From Sphingobacterium oryzagri (GTDB lineage Bacteria; Bacteroidota; Bacteroidia; Sphingobacteriales; Sphingobacteriaceae): 64,000 nt of DNA. The position numbers and the translations under genes were made by a program. Location: contig NZ_CP117880.1 in the NCBI RefSeq assembly GCF_028736175.1, positions 5,084,001 through 5,148,000 on the forward strand. The letters are read 5' to 3'. Positions within the stretch are counted from its first letter, which is position 1; every line of letters starts with the position of its first letter. Positions 32,383-41,530 of the stretch are shown in pieces. A model generated the notes under the pieces. The model ran no database searches. It was not told where the DNA came from and saw nothing but the letters and a program-made list of their open reading frames with translations.

Positions 32383-33206
32383 AAGAGATTATTGTTTCCG
32401 TATTTTTGACCATTGAAGGCATCGCTGCAGCCTCTGGTTTACTTTTTCACGATAAGCAACTTCACATTATTTCCGATAACAGCGATTACCTTTATCAATA
32501 CCAGCTCAAAAGCGAAACCTTGCAGAAAACGGCGCTTTTGGAAAGATCAGGACAGCAGGAATTGGTTACCAAAAAAGAGAAAGCAGATTTTGAGGCCATC
32601 GCCCAAGACAGAAAAATGCTATACATCTTTGGTTCCGGATCGGGAAAAAAACGCAATAGCCTTGTAAAATACGACCGCAAAACGAAAAAAAAGCAGACCG
32701 TGGATATGAGCCAATCTTACGCCAGCATGCAAAAGAAGTTTGGCATCGAGGCTGAAGATTTCAATATAGAAGGTGCCCTGATCTGGGAAAACGAGCTTTG
32801 GCTCTTTAATCGCGGAAACGGACCTAACCAGAAAAACGGTATTTTTGTGCTAGACAAAAAAACATTGCAGGCCAACCGCTTTGTGGAAGTTGTATTACCG
32901 GCTTTGAAATCGGTACAGACGGGTTTTACAGATGCGACACGTGTAGGCAACAGTATTTACTTTATTGCGGCGGCGGAAGACAGCAACTCGAGCTACCACG
33001 ATGGCCAGATCAACGGCACGTTGATCGGAAAACTGGATCCCAAAACGAAAAAAGTGTTATATACCGAACTGCTCTCGGAAACGCATAAATTTGAGGGCAT
33101 CGCATTCTATAACGAGAATAAAGACGGGCAGACTTTTTTGCTTTGCGAAGATCCGGATAATGAACAGGCATTATCTACTATTTATCAGGTACATCTTCCT
33201 AAGTAA
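32379..33206 (+). CDS. Beta-propeller-like protein of unknown function (DUF6929-like)
   Basis: This 275-residue protein has repeated beta-strand patterns (ASGLLFHDKQLHIISDNSDY, ALIWENELWLFNRGNG, EGIAFYNENKDGQTFLLCED) that suggest a propeller. FEAIAQ, NIEGALI and KFEGIAF form recurring phi-E-G/A-I-A elements. No cleavable signal peptide is evident. It begins inside the end of the pseudouridine synthase gene (ATGA overlap). The DUF assignment is from memory and moderately sure; no function is assigned. Confidence 0.72.
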   Translation: MKEIIVSVFLTIEGIAAASGLLFHDKQLHIISDNSDYLYQYQLKSETLQKTALLERSGQQELVTKKEKADFEAIAQDRKMLYIFGSGSGKKRNSLVKYDRKTKKKQTVDMSQSYASMQKKFGIEAEDFNIEGALIWENELWLFNRGNGPNQKNGIFVLDKKTLQANRFVEVVLPALKSVQTGFTDATRVGNSIYFIAAAEDSNSSYHDGQINGTLIGKLDPKTKKVLYTELLSETHKFEGIAFYNENKDGQTFLLCEDPDNEQALSTIYQVHLPK

Positions 33207-33244
33207 ACGATTGCGCGATTTACAACTTAAGATAAAAAACGGCC

Positions 33245-33273
33245 TTGAATGGTTACTTTTTTATCTATTTTTG
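33245..33273 (+). promoter_or_regulatory. Candidate promoter for gcvT
   Basis: TTG (33245-33247), 18 nt, then TATTTTTG (33266-33273), close to the Bacteroidota consensus; the ATG follows 25 nt later. Confidence 0.5.
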
Positions 33274-33298
33274 AAGAAAATAGATTTATCAGACTGTT

Positions 33299-34381
33299 AT
33301 GATTAAAAACACTGTGCTCTCTGAGCATCACCAAGCTCTTGGTGCTAAAATGGTGCCTTTTGCAGGCTTCAACATGCCTGTGCAATATTCCGGAATTAAC
33401 GATGAACACCAAACGGTACGCACCGGTGTAGGCGTTTTTGATGTGAGCCATATGGGTGAATTTATCTTGAAGGGCGAGAAAGCATTGGACTTAATCCAAA
33501 AAATATCATCCAATGATGTAAGCAAGCTTTATGATGGGAAAGTGCAATATGCTTATATTCCGAATGAAACGGGTGGTATCGTTGATGACTTTTTGACCTA
33601 TCGCATAGACGAGCAAACCTATTTTTTGGTCGTTAACGCATCAAATATTGACAAAGATTGGGATTGGATCAGTAGATACAACAGTTATGGGGTGGAAATG
33701 AAAAATATTTCAGACCAAACTGCGCTATTTGCCGTGCAAGGACCAAAAGCTGCAGAAGCGTTACAATCGTTAACAGATATCGAACTAGCTCCGATGGAAT
33801 ATTACACCTTTAAAAAAGGTACGTTTGCGGGCGTAGACAATGTATTGGTATCGGCAACGGGATATACGGGTGCTGGCGGGTTTGAAATCTATGTCGCTAA
33901 CGAAGATGCGCAAAAAGTGTGGGATGCGATCTTTGAAGCTGGCGCAGCCTTCGGCATTAAACCGATTGGTCTGGGCGCTCGCGATACTTTGCGCTTAGAA
34001 ATGGGTTTTTGCTTGTATGGCAATGATATTGATGACCAAACATCGCCACTTGCGGCTGGCTTGGGCTGGGTAACCAAGTTTACCAAGGATTTTGTGAACA
34101 GTGAAAACCTGAAAGCAGAAAAAGAACGCGGCGTGACCCAAAAATTAGTAGGATTCGAGATGATAGACCGTGGCATTCCGCGTCACGATTACGAGATCTT
34201 GGATGCCGACGGCAAAACAATTGGCCGTGTAACATCGGGCACGCAATCACCTACCTTAAAAAAATCGATCGGTTTGGGTTATGTCGATACCGCTTTTGCT
34301 AAAGAAGGCACAGAAATCTTCATCAGCATTCGTAATCAAGCGATCAAGGCCGTGGTGCGCAAGCCGCCATTTGTAAAATAG
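33299..34381 (+). CDS. gcvT: Aminomethyltransferase, glycine cleavage T-protein
   Basis: This 360-residue folate-dependent enzyme takes the aminomethyl group from GcvH to tetrahydrofolate, releasing ammonia. FAGFNMPVQYSG, GVFDVSHMGEF, NDVSKLYDGKVQY, YTGAGGFEIY, ARDTLRLEMGFCLYGNDI and TSGTQSPTLKKSIGLGYV are the GcvT signatures, including the folate-site Asp and Glu segments. Full length. It has its own promoter and terminator; gcvP is about 16 kb upstream on the other strand. Confidence 0.97.
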   Translation: MIKNTVLSEHHQALGAKMVPFAGFNMPVQYSGINDEHQTVRTGVGVFDVSHMGEFILKGEKALDLIQKISSNDVSKLYDGKVQYAYIPNETGGIVDDFLTYRIDEQTYFLVVNASNIDKDWDWISRYNSYGVEMKNISDQTALFAVQGPKAAEALQSLTDIELAPMEYYTFKKGTFAGVDNVLVSATGYTGAGGFEIYVANEDAQKVWDAIFEAGAAFGIKPIGLGARDTLRLEMGFCLYGNDIDDQTSPLAAGLGWVTKFTKDFVNSENLKAEKERGVTQKLVGFEMIDRGIPRHDYEILDADGKTIGRVTSGTQSPTLKKSIGLGYVDTAFAKEGTEIFISIRNQAIKAVVRKPPFVK

Positions 34382-34400
34382 CCTGGTGATAGAACATACT

Positions 34401-34436
34401 AAAAACGACGCGTTAATTGTGATTAGCGCGTCGTTT
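34401..34436. terminator. Intrinsic terminator of gcvT
   Basis: AAAACGACGCGTTAAT and ATTAGCGCGTCGTTTT pair around TGTG with one G-T, followed by a T-run. The opposite gene ends nearby, so it may act in both directions. Confidence 0.85.
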
Positions 34437-34454
34437 TTTTTAAAGATTTTTCTG

Positions 34455-34685
34455 CTATTTCTTTTTCTTTTTAGCCGGTAAATCTACCTTCTCCGTAGAT
34501 CGCTTTGCCGCGTCTTTCTTGACCACCTTCAGCAGTACTACTTTGAGGTAGATCAAAACGACCAACAGTGCAATGGAGATAAAAAGAAAAAGATGATTGC
34601 TTGCCTGGTAAGACATAATAGCACTATACACCAAAAAGGCAATAGCAAAATTTAATACGACATTAAAAATAAAGAATTTAGTCAT
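34455..34685 (-). CDS. Small two-helix membrane protein
   Basis: This 76-residue protein has two hydrophobic helices (about residues 5-24 and 31-53) and a highly basic C-terminal tail ending in a run of Lys. Function unknown. It sits 6 bp downstream of the next small membrane protein gene, on the same strand, so the two are probably cotranscribed. Confidence 0.65.
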   Translation of the reverse strand: MTKFFIFNVVLNFAIAFLVYSAIMSYQASNHLFLFISIALLVVLIYLKVVLLKVVKKDAAKRSTEKVDLPAKKKKK

Positions 34686-34691
34686 GTTTAC

Positions 34692-34988
34692 TTATTTCTT
34701 TTGCGTCGCCAGCACCCGATCTCGTATCAAGAAAAAATAGATCAGCCCGGCGACTATGTTGCCAAAAATGATAAAAATAATCAACAAGAGTCGTTCGCCG
34801 TTGCTCACTTTTGTCGATAGCATAAGCTCTCGAAGAACCAACACGGTCCAAACCAACGATAAGAGCAAGCCTATGCTAATAAAAACATTGGCCCAATAAA
34901 AATCGAACAGCTTAAGCATCAGCGCAAGGATATAAAATCCTAAGCTAAAAAAGAAAGCCTGCTTGGTTTGCTGAGACAGATTACGCAT
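34692..34988 (-). CDS. Small multi-pass membrane protein
   Basis: This 98-residue protein has three predicted transmembrane helices (about 11-28, 33-52, 66-88). GNIVAGLIYFFLIRDRV near the end recalls the short PLDc_N-type membrane segments, but the similarity is weak. No function is assigned. It is followed by another small membrane protein. Confidence 0.65.
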   Translation of the reverse strand: MRNLSQQTKQAFFFSLGFYILALMLKLFDFYWANVFISIGLLLSLVWTVLVLRELMLSTKVSNGERLLLIIFIIFGNIVAGLIYFFLIRDRVLATQKK

Positions 34989-35014
34989 AGCACAAAACTA
35001 CGGAAATCCTGCAT

Positions 35015-35049
35015 AAAAAAGCGCTGGTAAAATGTACCAACGCTTTTTT
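35015..35049 (-). terminator. Terminator downstream of glutamate dehydrogenase
   Basis: AAAAAAGCGCTGGTA pairs with TACCAACGCTTTTTT (one G-T) around an AAATG loop; on the minus strand the stem is followed by T residues. Confidence 0.8.
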
Positions 35050-35083
35050 AATGGGTGTTTCTGCTATACAGCGCGTAGGCTGT

Positions 35084-36508
35084 CTATGGAAAGATACCAA
35101 GTTCTTCGTATGACACGCCGATTTTATTGATCGCACTAATGAAAGCGGCCGTCCGCAAATCGCCCGCGCCTTCCAGCGATACATATATTTCACGGATTTC
35201 GCGGTAAGCGCTGATCATTGTGTCTTCCAGACCAGAGTGCACCAAATCGATCTCATCGGGTCCCCGTAAAATTGTTTTGCGCTCCAGATCAGATACGCGT
35301 TTACCTGTCATTGATTCAATAATATCGATAAGCTCTTTGTACATGTCGTCGCTGAAACGCTTTTCCAAACGTCCGTAACGCACCCGACTTAAATTTTTCA
35401 ACCATTCAAAATAAGACACCGTTACACCGCCTGCATTTAAATACACATCAGGAAGCACCAATACACCTTTTTCGTTCAAGATTTCATCGGCATCCGACGT
35501 TAGTGGTCCATTTGCCGCTTCGCCTATAATCTTGGCCTGAATCCTATCCGCATTGTCTTTATGAATAACACTTTCCAATGCCGCTGGAATCAAGATATCA
35601 CAAGGCTGTTCCAGTCCTTCGGATGGATTGGAAAAGTTGGTCGCTCCCGGGAAATTAAGAATACCGCCCGTAGCTTGACGATGCGCTTGCACTGCTTGCA
35701 AATCCAACCCGTCCTCGTTATAAATAGCACCATCAAATTCGATCAAACCGACAAGCTTCGCGCCGGCTTCCTGAAAATATTTAGCCGTATGGTAGCCTAC
35801 ATTCCCCAATCCTTGCACAATAACACGTTTGCCAACAACGCCTGTCGTCAACCCCAACTTTTGCATATCTTCTTCGAAAGAACAAGCCTCACGCACGCCG
35901 AAGAAAACACCTAGTCCAGTTGCTTCGGTACGGCCACGCACACCGCCCTGCGAAATTGGCTTTCCGGTTACACAGGCTTGCGCATTGATATCGCCCGGAT
36001 TTAGAGAAGAATACGTATCCAAAATCCAGCTCATCTCACGTGCGCTCGTTCCATAATCAGGAGCAGGCACATCGATGCCCGGACCAATAAAGTTTTTCTT
36101 ACACAACTCCGAAGTATACCGACGCGTAATCTTTTCCAGCTCAAACGCCGAATATTTTTTTGAATCGATCTTGATACCACCTTTACCACCGCCAAAAGGT
36201 ACGTTCACGATTGCACACTTATAAGTCATCAATGCCGCAAGCGCCATCACTTCTTCCTGATCAACTTCCATGCTGAAACGAATACCACCTTTGCATGGCA
36301 ATTTGTGGTGAGAGTGCTGCACGCGATAGGCTTCGATTACCTCAATCTTCTCCCCGATTTTTACGGGAAATTTTACACGAAGAATCGAGTTACAAGCTTT
36401 GATCTGATCAAGGATGCCTTTGTCAAACCGTGTCAATTGCGCGGCCTTGTCAAAGTTGCGTTGCACGCTTTCAAAAAAACTATTATTTCCGGAATTTACT
36501 ATTGCCAT
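35084..36508 (-). CDS. gdhA: Glutamate dehydrogenase (Glu/Leu/Phe/Val family)
   Basis: This 474-residue enzyme interconverts glutamate with 2-oxoglutarate and ammonia. PCKGGIRFSM (substrate-site Lys), FGGGKGGIKID, GPGIDVPAPDYGT and VQGLGNVGYHTAKYF (Rossmann loop) are visible. Length and motifs fit the hexameric family; the glycine-rich loop lies in GLGNVG, compatible with NAD+ or NADP+, which I do not assign. Monocistronic with its own terminator. Confidence 0.93.
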   Translation of the reverse strand: MAIVNSGNNSFFESVQRNFDKAAQLTRFDKGILDQIKACNSILRVKFPVKIGEKIEVIEAYRVQHSHHKLPCKGGIRFSMEVDQEEVMALAALMTYKCAIVNVPFGGGKGGIKIDSKKYSAFELEKITRRYTSELCKKNFIGPGIDVPAPDYGTSAREMSWILDTYSSLNPGDINAQACVTGKPISQGGVRGRTEATGLGVFFGVREACSFEEDMQKLGLTTGVVGKRVIVQGLGNVGYHTAKYFQEAGAKLVGLIEFDGAIYNEDGLDLQAVQAHRQATGGILNFPGATNFSNPSEGLEQPCDILIPAALESVIHKDNADRIQAKIIGEAANGPLTSDADEILNEKGVLVLPDVYLNAGGVTVSYFEWLKNLSRVRYGRLEKRFSDDMYKELIDIIESMTGKRVSDLERKTILRGPDEIDLVHSGLEDTMISAYREIREIYVSLEGAGDLRTAAFISAINKIGVSYEELGIFP

Positions 36509-36711
36509 AACATTGCTTTTGTATGTTTATGTTGGTTTTTATTTTACTAATTAAATTTATGAAACTTTCACTTTGTTCAAGACTATTTTAAACGCAAAGA
36601 AAACATTTACCTTTTTCACGTTTGAACAGCGTTTTTGTTTTAAAATAATTAAAAAACCCACCCATCTGCTGTATCATTAGGTGTAAACCCGCTGATTTCT
36701 TACAAAAACAA

Positions 36712-36736
36712 AAAGGAGACTTTTCAGCCTCCTTTA
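36712..36736 (-). terminator. Short hairpin downstream of the rhodanese gene
   Basis: AAAGGAG and CTCCTTT arms surround an 11-nt loop; T residues follow on the minus strand. Confidence 0.5.
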
Positions 36737-36756
36737 TACTTTTATCAAAAAATCGT

Positions 36757-37071
36757 CTAGTAAACGTCGATTTCCGGATCGATTTCCTGTTTCCATGCCA
36801 ATATGCCGCCTTGAAGATTGGCCAGATTATCAAAACCCTTTTGCTCTAAAAGCATCACCGCCTGCGCACTGCGCTTTCCGCTACGGCACTGAATAATAAC
36901 AGGTTTATCTTTCGCAATTTTGTTTGCTTCAATAACAATCCCTGCTAAAGGTATATTTAATCCATTCAAATTGGATACTTCGTACTCGAAAGGCTCCCGA
37001 ACGTCGATCAATTGAAAATCTTCGTTGCGATCGATCAAGTCTTTCAACTCTTGAACTGTTACTTCTTTCAT
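36757..37071 (-). CDS. Rhodanese-like domain protein
   Basis: This 104-residue single-domain protein contains the rhodanese CH2A motif DVREPFEYEVSNLNG and the active-site loop VIIQCRSGKRSAQA with Cys62, which can carry a persulfide. It has no signal peptide, so sulfur relay in the cytosol is expected. The family resembles PspE/GlpE-type small rhodaneses; the acceptor is unknown. Confidence 0.93.
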   Translation of the reverse strand: MKEVTVQELKDLIDRNEDFQLIDVREPFEYEVSNLNGLNIPLAGIVIEANKIAKDKPVIIQCRSGKRSAQAVMLLEQKGFDNLANLQGGILAWKQEIDPEIDVY

Positions 37072-37257
37072 ATTTTTTTATACTTTTATCAAACTTAGAT
37101 AAATTTGCGCTGATATGCAATTATAATTGTCTTGCATGCGCGGCAAAATAACGGTATTTCCCTCGAGCTAAAAAGAAGCACATAAGGAATATTTACAAGA
37201 AAAAATGGCTATCGTATGCTTCGGCAAAGTAGCCTTATCGTTTAACAAAATTAAAAC

Positions 37258-38565
37258 ATGAAAAGCAAATTCGCCTACTTCTCCGTCGCGCTGCTGTTGC
37301 CGGCGCTATTTTCTCAGACTGTAGCACAGGCGCAAGTAGCCGATATCCATGATGTGCAGCGGATCGTTGAAACGCTCGCTGCTGATGAGATGCGCGGCCG
37401 GGCATCACTCAGTCCTGACATCGCCAAAGCTGCCGATTTTATCGCGGCAGAATTTCGGGAAGCCGGATTAAAACCTTACGCAGAGGAAAATTACAGACAG
37501 AGCTTTGCGGTAACCAAAGTAACCAACGGTAAGCAAGTCATAACCCTGGACGACAAGCCGCTAAAAGAGGATCAGTTTATCATTTTAAATAGCGCTCCGG
37601 CACTTTCGTGGAACGCACAATCAAATATCGAGCAACTCAGCATCAAAAAAGGCGACGATTTTTCAGAACGCTTTCGGGATATTGTCCGCAACAACCCGAA
37701 TAACAGCATCGTGTGGATCGATCCATCGTTTGAACCTATGCTCGCGCGATTCAAGAAAATATTATCTCGTGAGAATGTCGTCCCGAAACAGGAAAATGCA
37801 AGCGATGGGCCAAGTAAAGTATTTATCTTAAATAAGACTCCCGCAAATAATTTCACGATCGAGGCCAGCACCTCACGTGAAGATTTCCCTTTATTCAATG
37901 TTGCAGCAGTTATCCCGGGAAAATCAAAGCCTGAAGAATATGTCATCTTTTCAGGACATTACGATCATATTGGTATTTTAGATGCTGTAGGACAAGATTC
38001 TATTGCGAACGGGGCAGATGATGATGCATCGGGCACGACGGCCATGATCGCCTTAGCCAAATATTTTAAGAAAGCAGCCATTAACGAGCGCACGCTGATT
38101 TTTGTAGCCTTTACGGCTGAGGAAATCGGGATGTTTGGCTCGAAATACTTTTCCAATCAAATCGATGCGGATAAAGTCGTCGCCATGATCAATATTGAAA
38201 TGATTGGGAAGGATTCGAAGTTTGGCCCTAACTCGCTGTATGTGACAGGTTACGAAAATTCTAACCTGGCAAAACTTATGCAAGAAAACCTGAAAGGCAC
38301 CGCATTCAAGTTTTATCCAGATCCGTATCCTCAACAAAATCTCTTTTACCGCAGTGACAACGCCGTGTTAGCCGCTTTGGGTGTACCTGCACACACATTC
38401 TCTACTTCGCAAATCGATAAAGACAGTTACTACCACACGGTGAAGGACGAAGTCTCGACGCTTGATGTAAACAATATAAAATCCAGCATTGAAGCGATCG
38501 CAAAAGGTGTAGAAGGTATTGTGAAAGGCGAACAAACACCAACGCGTGTAGAAAAGCTAAAATAA
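37258..38565 (+). CDS. M28-family zinc metallopeptidase (exported)
   Basis: This 435-residue protein has a signal peptide (VALLLPALFSQTVAQAQ) and an M28 catalytic domain. Metal and catalytic segments are FSGHYDHIG (His, Asp), NGADDDASGT (Asp), AFTAEEIGMFGS (Glu-Glu), INIEMIGKDS and, at the end, YYHTVKDE (His). The family removes N-terminal amino acids from peptides outside the cytoplasm. There is no recognisable PA domain, although an insertion at about 60-200 precedes the catalytic domain. Confidence 0.92.
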   Translation: MKSKFAYFSVALLLPALFSQTVAQAQVADIHDVQRIVETLAADEMRGRASLSPDIAKAADFIAAEFREAGLKPYAEENYRQSFAVTKVTNGKQVITLDDKPLKEDQFIILNSAPALSWNAQSNIEQLSIKKGDDFSERFRDIVRNNPNNSIVWIDPSFEPMLARFKKILSRENVVPKQENASDGPSKVFILNKTPANNFTIEASTSREDFPLFNVAAVIPGKSKPEEYVIFSGHYDHIGILDAVGQDSIANGADDDASGTTAMIALAKYFKKAAINERTLIFVAFTAEEIGMFGSKYFSNQIDADKVVAMINIEMIGKDSKFGPNSLYVTGYENSNLAKLMQENLKGTAFKFYPDPYPQQNLFYRSDNAVLAALGVPAHTFSTSQIDKDSYYHTVKDEVSTLDVNNIKSSIEAIAKGVEGIVKGEQTPTRVEKLK

Positions 38566-38602
38566 TACAACAAAGGGCCTGTCTAAAAGACTGGTTAATT
38601 TT

Positions 38603-38711
38603 CCCATTGTGAGAAGAAGGAACGACAACAACCGTCGGGGGCAGCTCCGTAGACAAGCAATCTGACAAAATCAACATATGCAGATTGCTTCGTCATACTT
38701 CCTCGCAATGG
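38603..38711. repeat. MITE-like inverted repeat with GTCATTGCGAGG-type ends
   Basis: CCCATTGTGAG (38603-38613) and CCTCGCAATGG (38701-38711) are near-inverted, with a second inverted pair, GCAATCTG (38657-38664) and CAGATTGC (38681-38688), inside. The ends resemble the GTCATCGCGAGGG...GAAGCGATCTTC block of the 175-bp tandem unit, so the two are probably one family. No coding capacity. Confidence 0.65.
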
Positions 38712-38767
38712 TGCATTTTAAAAGTAGCTTATTCTATTTTTAAATAGGCTATTGGTTTTATCGCTTT

Positions 38768-39250
38768 TTAGATCGGTTTTTGCATAACATAGTCGTCGAG
38801 CACAAAACCGTGATACGGAATATCGACCTCCTTAACAACTTCAAATCCTTGCTTAAGGTAAAAATAATACGCTTTATTTTTACGATTCACGTTGAGTTCG
38901 AGCAGTGCTATCTGCGCTTCACGAGCCTGCGCCAAAGCAAAATCAATAAAATCTCTTCCATAGCCTTTGCCCTGTACCGTTGGGATGAGGTAAAGCTTCT
39001 CGATTCTTAAAACAGTTGACGTTTGCTTTTGTAATGCGATAAAGCCGACGGGTTTATCTTCCGCAAATCCCAGATAGAATACCTGTCCTTGCTGCATAGC
39101 TTCAAGCAGACCCGCTTGGCTGTAGGATTTATTCAGCATAAAATCGATCTGCTGGGCCGAGAGCACATCGACATAACCCGCGCGCCAACTACGTTGAGCA
39201 AGTGCTTCAATAATCGGTCGATCGTTCTCGTTTGCTAATACAATATGCAT
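38768..39250 (-). CDS. GNAT-family N-acetyltransferase
   Basis: This 160-residue protein has the GNAT fold: an N-terminal ANENDRPIIEALAQRSW, beta-strand GFIALQKQ, the acetyl-CoA loop PTVQGKGYGRDFIDFALAQA, and ELNVNRKNKAYYFYLKQGFE. It acetylates an amine on an unknown small molecule or protein. Its start overlaps the preceding stop by one base (TAATG), giving an operon with the thiamine-pyrophosphokinase-like gene. Confidence 0.9.
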   Translation of the reverse strand: MHIVLANENDRPIIEALAQRSWRAGYVDVLSAQQIDFMLNKSYSQAGLLEAMQQGQVFYLGFAEDKPVGFIALQKQTSTVLRIEKLYLIPTVQGKGYGRDFIDFALAQAREAQIALLELNVNRKNKAYYFYLKQGFEVVKEVDIPYHGFVLDDYVMQKPI

Positions 39251-39813
39251 TAAAGATCCTCCCCTATAGCTATAAATTCGTTTCCGCGAAGCGCCAAACG
39301 AAAAAATCCATCGGCAAGCGTTTCGAACAAACCATGATCAAGCTGTTGCAAACCTGCGGTTGTTACAATCGCCCTTTCATCAACATAAATTCTCCGGCCT
39401 TTCACCATCCACTTTTCATAGTGCTGCTGTAAAAAAACCGTGCGTCTTCCGGGAGTAAGCAAAACGATATTGATGGCTGCACAAAAGGACAACAATTCCT
39501 CGTCAAGCGTATCCGAAATAATATTGACTGCTTTATGATTGGTCTCTATTAAATGCGATAAGGCATCATGCAGGAAACCAACTTTTAAAGGAAAATGTTG
39601 GATTTGTTCTTGCGCATAAATAGTCTGCTTTTCGGAAAAAACGACGTCTACCTTGATATCCTCAGCCAGCAGAAAATCTACTGTATAATCGTTGGCAATA
39701 ATCGTAGGGCTCCACTCCAGCAGCTGCCCTAAACCTTCTGAATCCAAGGCATCCATCGATGCGATGATAAGTGCGGGTTCTTGGTTTTCTCGGACGATAT
39801 GATGCGATGACAT
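39250..39813 (-). CDS. Degenerate thiamine-pyrophosphokinase-like protein
   Basis: This 187-residue protein aligns in outline with Sphingobacterial thiamine pyrophosphokinase: MSSHHIVRENQEPALIIAS, LLEWSPTIIANDYTVDFLL, DIKVDVVFSE, PGRRTVFLQQHYEKW. It lacks the catalytic GD-x-D-S and D-x-x-D-T-D metal/ATP motifs that define the active enzyme. The most economical reading is a paralogue that has lost activity and kept the fold; this is inferred from remembered family sequence. ATG 39813 is preferred over 39849 (family start). It lies between M20 and GNAT genes on one strand. Confidence 0.6.
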   Translation of the reverse strand: MSSHHIVRENQEPALIIASMDALDSEGLGQLLEWSPTIIANDYTVDFLLAEDIKVDVVFSEKQTIYAQEQIQHFPLKVGFLHDALSHLIETNHKAVNIISDTLDEELLSFCAAINIVLLTPGRRTVFLQQHYEKWMVKGRRIYVDERAIVTTAGLQQLDHGLFETLADGFFRLALRGNEFIAIGEDL

Positions 39814-39855
39814 CTTGTTGTTGTACTGCGTAAACGCCTTCTGGCGCAAAAAATA

Positions 39856-41043
39856 TTAAGAATCGGCCAACTGCCTCAGAGCAATGTAAGCCATCAAACC
39901 GATACTGGTCTTTAAAGCACGCTCGTCAATATCAAATGTGGGCGTGTGAACGGCCGAGGTGATACCAAGAGATTTATTGCCGGTGCCCAAACGATAGAAA
40001 CAGGCATTGATTTCCTGCGAATAGTATGAAAAATCTTCGGCAGCCGGCCATACATCAAGCTCGACCACATTTTCTTCGCCCAAATATTCTACGGCATAAC
40101 TTCTGGACGACTCGGTAATCGTTTTTTCATTGATTAAAAACGGATAGCCTTTACGTACCTCAAAATCGCAAGATGCGCCCATGCTTTCAGCAATACCAAC
40201 GGCCATTTTCACCATGCGCTCGTGCGCATCAGCTCGCCAGGTTTCATCAAACGTACGGAATGTACCTTCCAAGTAAACTTCGTCTGGAATAACATTTGTG
40301 GCTCCGTTGGCCATAATTTTGCCCCAGGACAAAACCGTCGGTGTGCGCGGATCAGCATTTCTACTTACAATTTGCTGCAGCGCCGTAATGATTTGTGCCG
40401 TAATGGCAATCGGATCTATATTTTGATGCGGATGAGCGCCATGCCCACCGCGACCTTTTACCGTCATAAATAGTTCATCGCACGACGCCATGTATTTACC
40501 CGCGCGGAAACCAACTTTCCCAGCCTCAATCAGCGGCATGACGTGCTGGCCGATGATGCCATTGGGCGTAGGATTTTGCAGTACGCCGGCTTTTATCATT
40601 AACGATGCGCCACCAGGAAGCCGCTCTTCACCGGGTTGGAAAATAAGCTTCACCGTTCCAGCAAATTCGCTTTTTAACGATTGTAAGATGGCTGCCACGC
40701 CTAGCAAAGAAGAGGTGTGCACATCGTGCCCGCAAGCGTGCATCACGCCCTCATTTTGCGAACCATAGCTGCGGCCGCTCACTTCCTGTATAGGAAGTGC
40801 ATCCATATCAGCGCGTAAGGCCAATACCTTGTCGGAAGCGCTGTCGCCATGTATCAAGGCAACAATGCCGGTATCCGCCATGGTTTCATGAGGAATACCC
40901 AAATCATCGAGCTTTTGTTTAACAAAAGCAGCCGTTTGGTATTCTTCAAAAGAAAGTTCTGGATGTTGATGAAGATGACGACGGATAGCAACCGTCTCTT
41001 CAAAAAATACTTCGGCAAGCTGGGAAATTTTCTCCTTCAACAT
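39856..41043 (-). CDS. M20-family amidohydrolase (N-acyl amino acid / hippurate hydrolase type)
   Basis: This 395-residue cytosolic metallohydrolase contains RRHLHQHPELSFEE, VLALRADMDALPIQE, MHACGHDVHTS (metal ligands), LIFQPGEERLPGG and GRGGHGAHPHQNIDP. These are the M20D signature for removing acyl groups from amino acids. No signal peptide. The specific substrate is not determinable. It is probably cotranscribed with the downstream pyrophosphokinase-like gene, 42 bp away. Confidence 0.93.
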   Translation of the reverse strand: MLKEKISQLAEVFFEETVAIRRHLHQHPELSFEEYQTAAFVKQKLDDLGIPHETMADTGIVALIHGDSASDKVLALRADMDALPIQEVSGRSYGSQNEGVMHACGHDVHTSSLLGVAAILQSLKSEFAGTVKLIFQPGEERLPGGASLMIKAGVLQNPTPNGIIGQHVMPLIEAGKVGFRAGKYMASCDELFMTVKGRGGHGAHPHQNIDPIAITAQIITALQQIVSRNADPRTPTVLSWGKIMANGATNVIPDEVYLEGTFRTFDETWRADAHERMVKMAVGIAESMGASCDFEVRKGYPFLINEKTITESSRSYAVEYLGEENVVELDVWPAAEDFSYYSQEINACFYRLGTGNKSLGITSAVHTPTFDIDERALKTSIGLMAYIALRQLADS

Positions 41044-41063
41044 GAGCTAAGGGTTTTTATATG

Positions 41064-41522
41064 TTATTCATATGCCCAAATGTCTTCGGTGAAGACAAAT
41101 ACATTGCTGTATTGCGCGCGAAGCACGCGCATAAAATTAGTCGCATCGGCACGACTTCGGAAATCGCCGACTTTAACCCGGTAATTAGGTTCGTCGTAAC
41201 TTACATAACTACCCATATCTTTATAGGCATTTTGAAATCTCGACTGCACAGCGTAGGCATCGTTTCTACTCGATCCCGAGAAGATCTGCACGCGGAATCC
41301 TCTTACTTTAACACGTTTGGCATTTTTCTTATCCACCACCTTGGAGCCGAGACTCACCATACGTGCATTAGAAGGATTGATACCATTTTCTGCCCTGAAT
41401 TCCTGCAACAAACCAATCAGTGAGTCTTTTTGCACCTCGACAACACCCGATTGTGCTTTGCTTATCTGCGTTAATCCTAAGAAAACAAAACCTAATATCA
41501 ATCCTCTGTATAACATCTTCAT
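41064..41522 (-). CDS. SPOR-domain protein, exported
   Basis: This 152-residue protein has a signal peptide (LYRGLILGFVFLGLTQISKAQ) and a C-terminal SPOR domain: VRGFRVQIFSGSSRNDAY, MGSYVSYDEPNYRVKVGDF, and an Ala-Asp-Ala-Thr-Asn-Phe helix. SPOR domains bind peptidoglycan lacking stem peptides, often at division sites. The ATG at 41522 replaces a TTG at 41525. It lies 8 bp downstream of secA. Confidence 0.9.
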   Translation of the reverse strand: MKMLYRGLILGFVFLGLTQISKAQSGVVEVQKDSLIGLLQEFRAENGINPSNARMVSLGSKVVDKKNAKRVKVRGFRVQIFSGSSRNDAYAVQSRFQNAYKDMGSYVSYDEPNYRVKVGDFRSRADATNFMRVLRAQYSNVFVFTEDIWAYE

Positions 41523-41530
41523 CAAGATTA

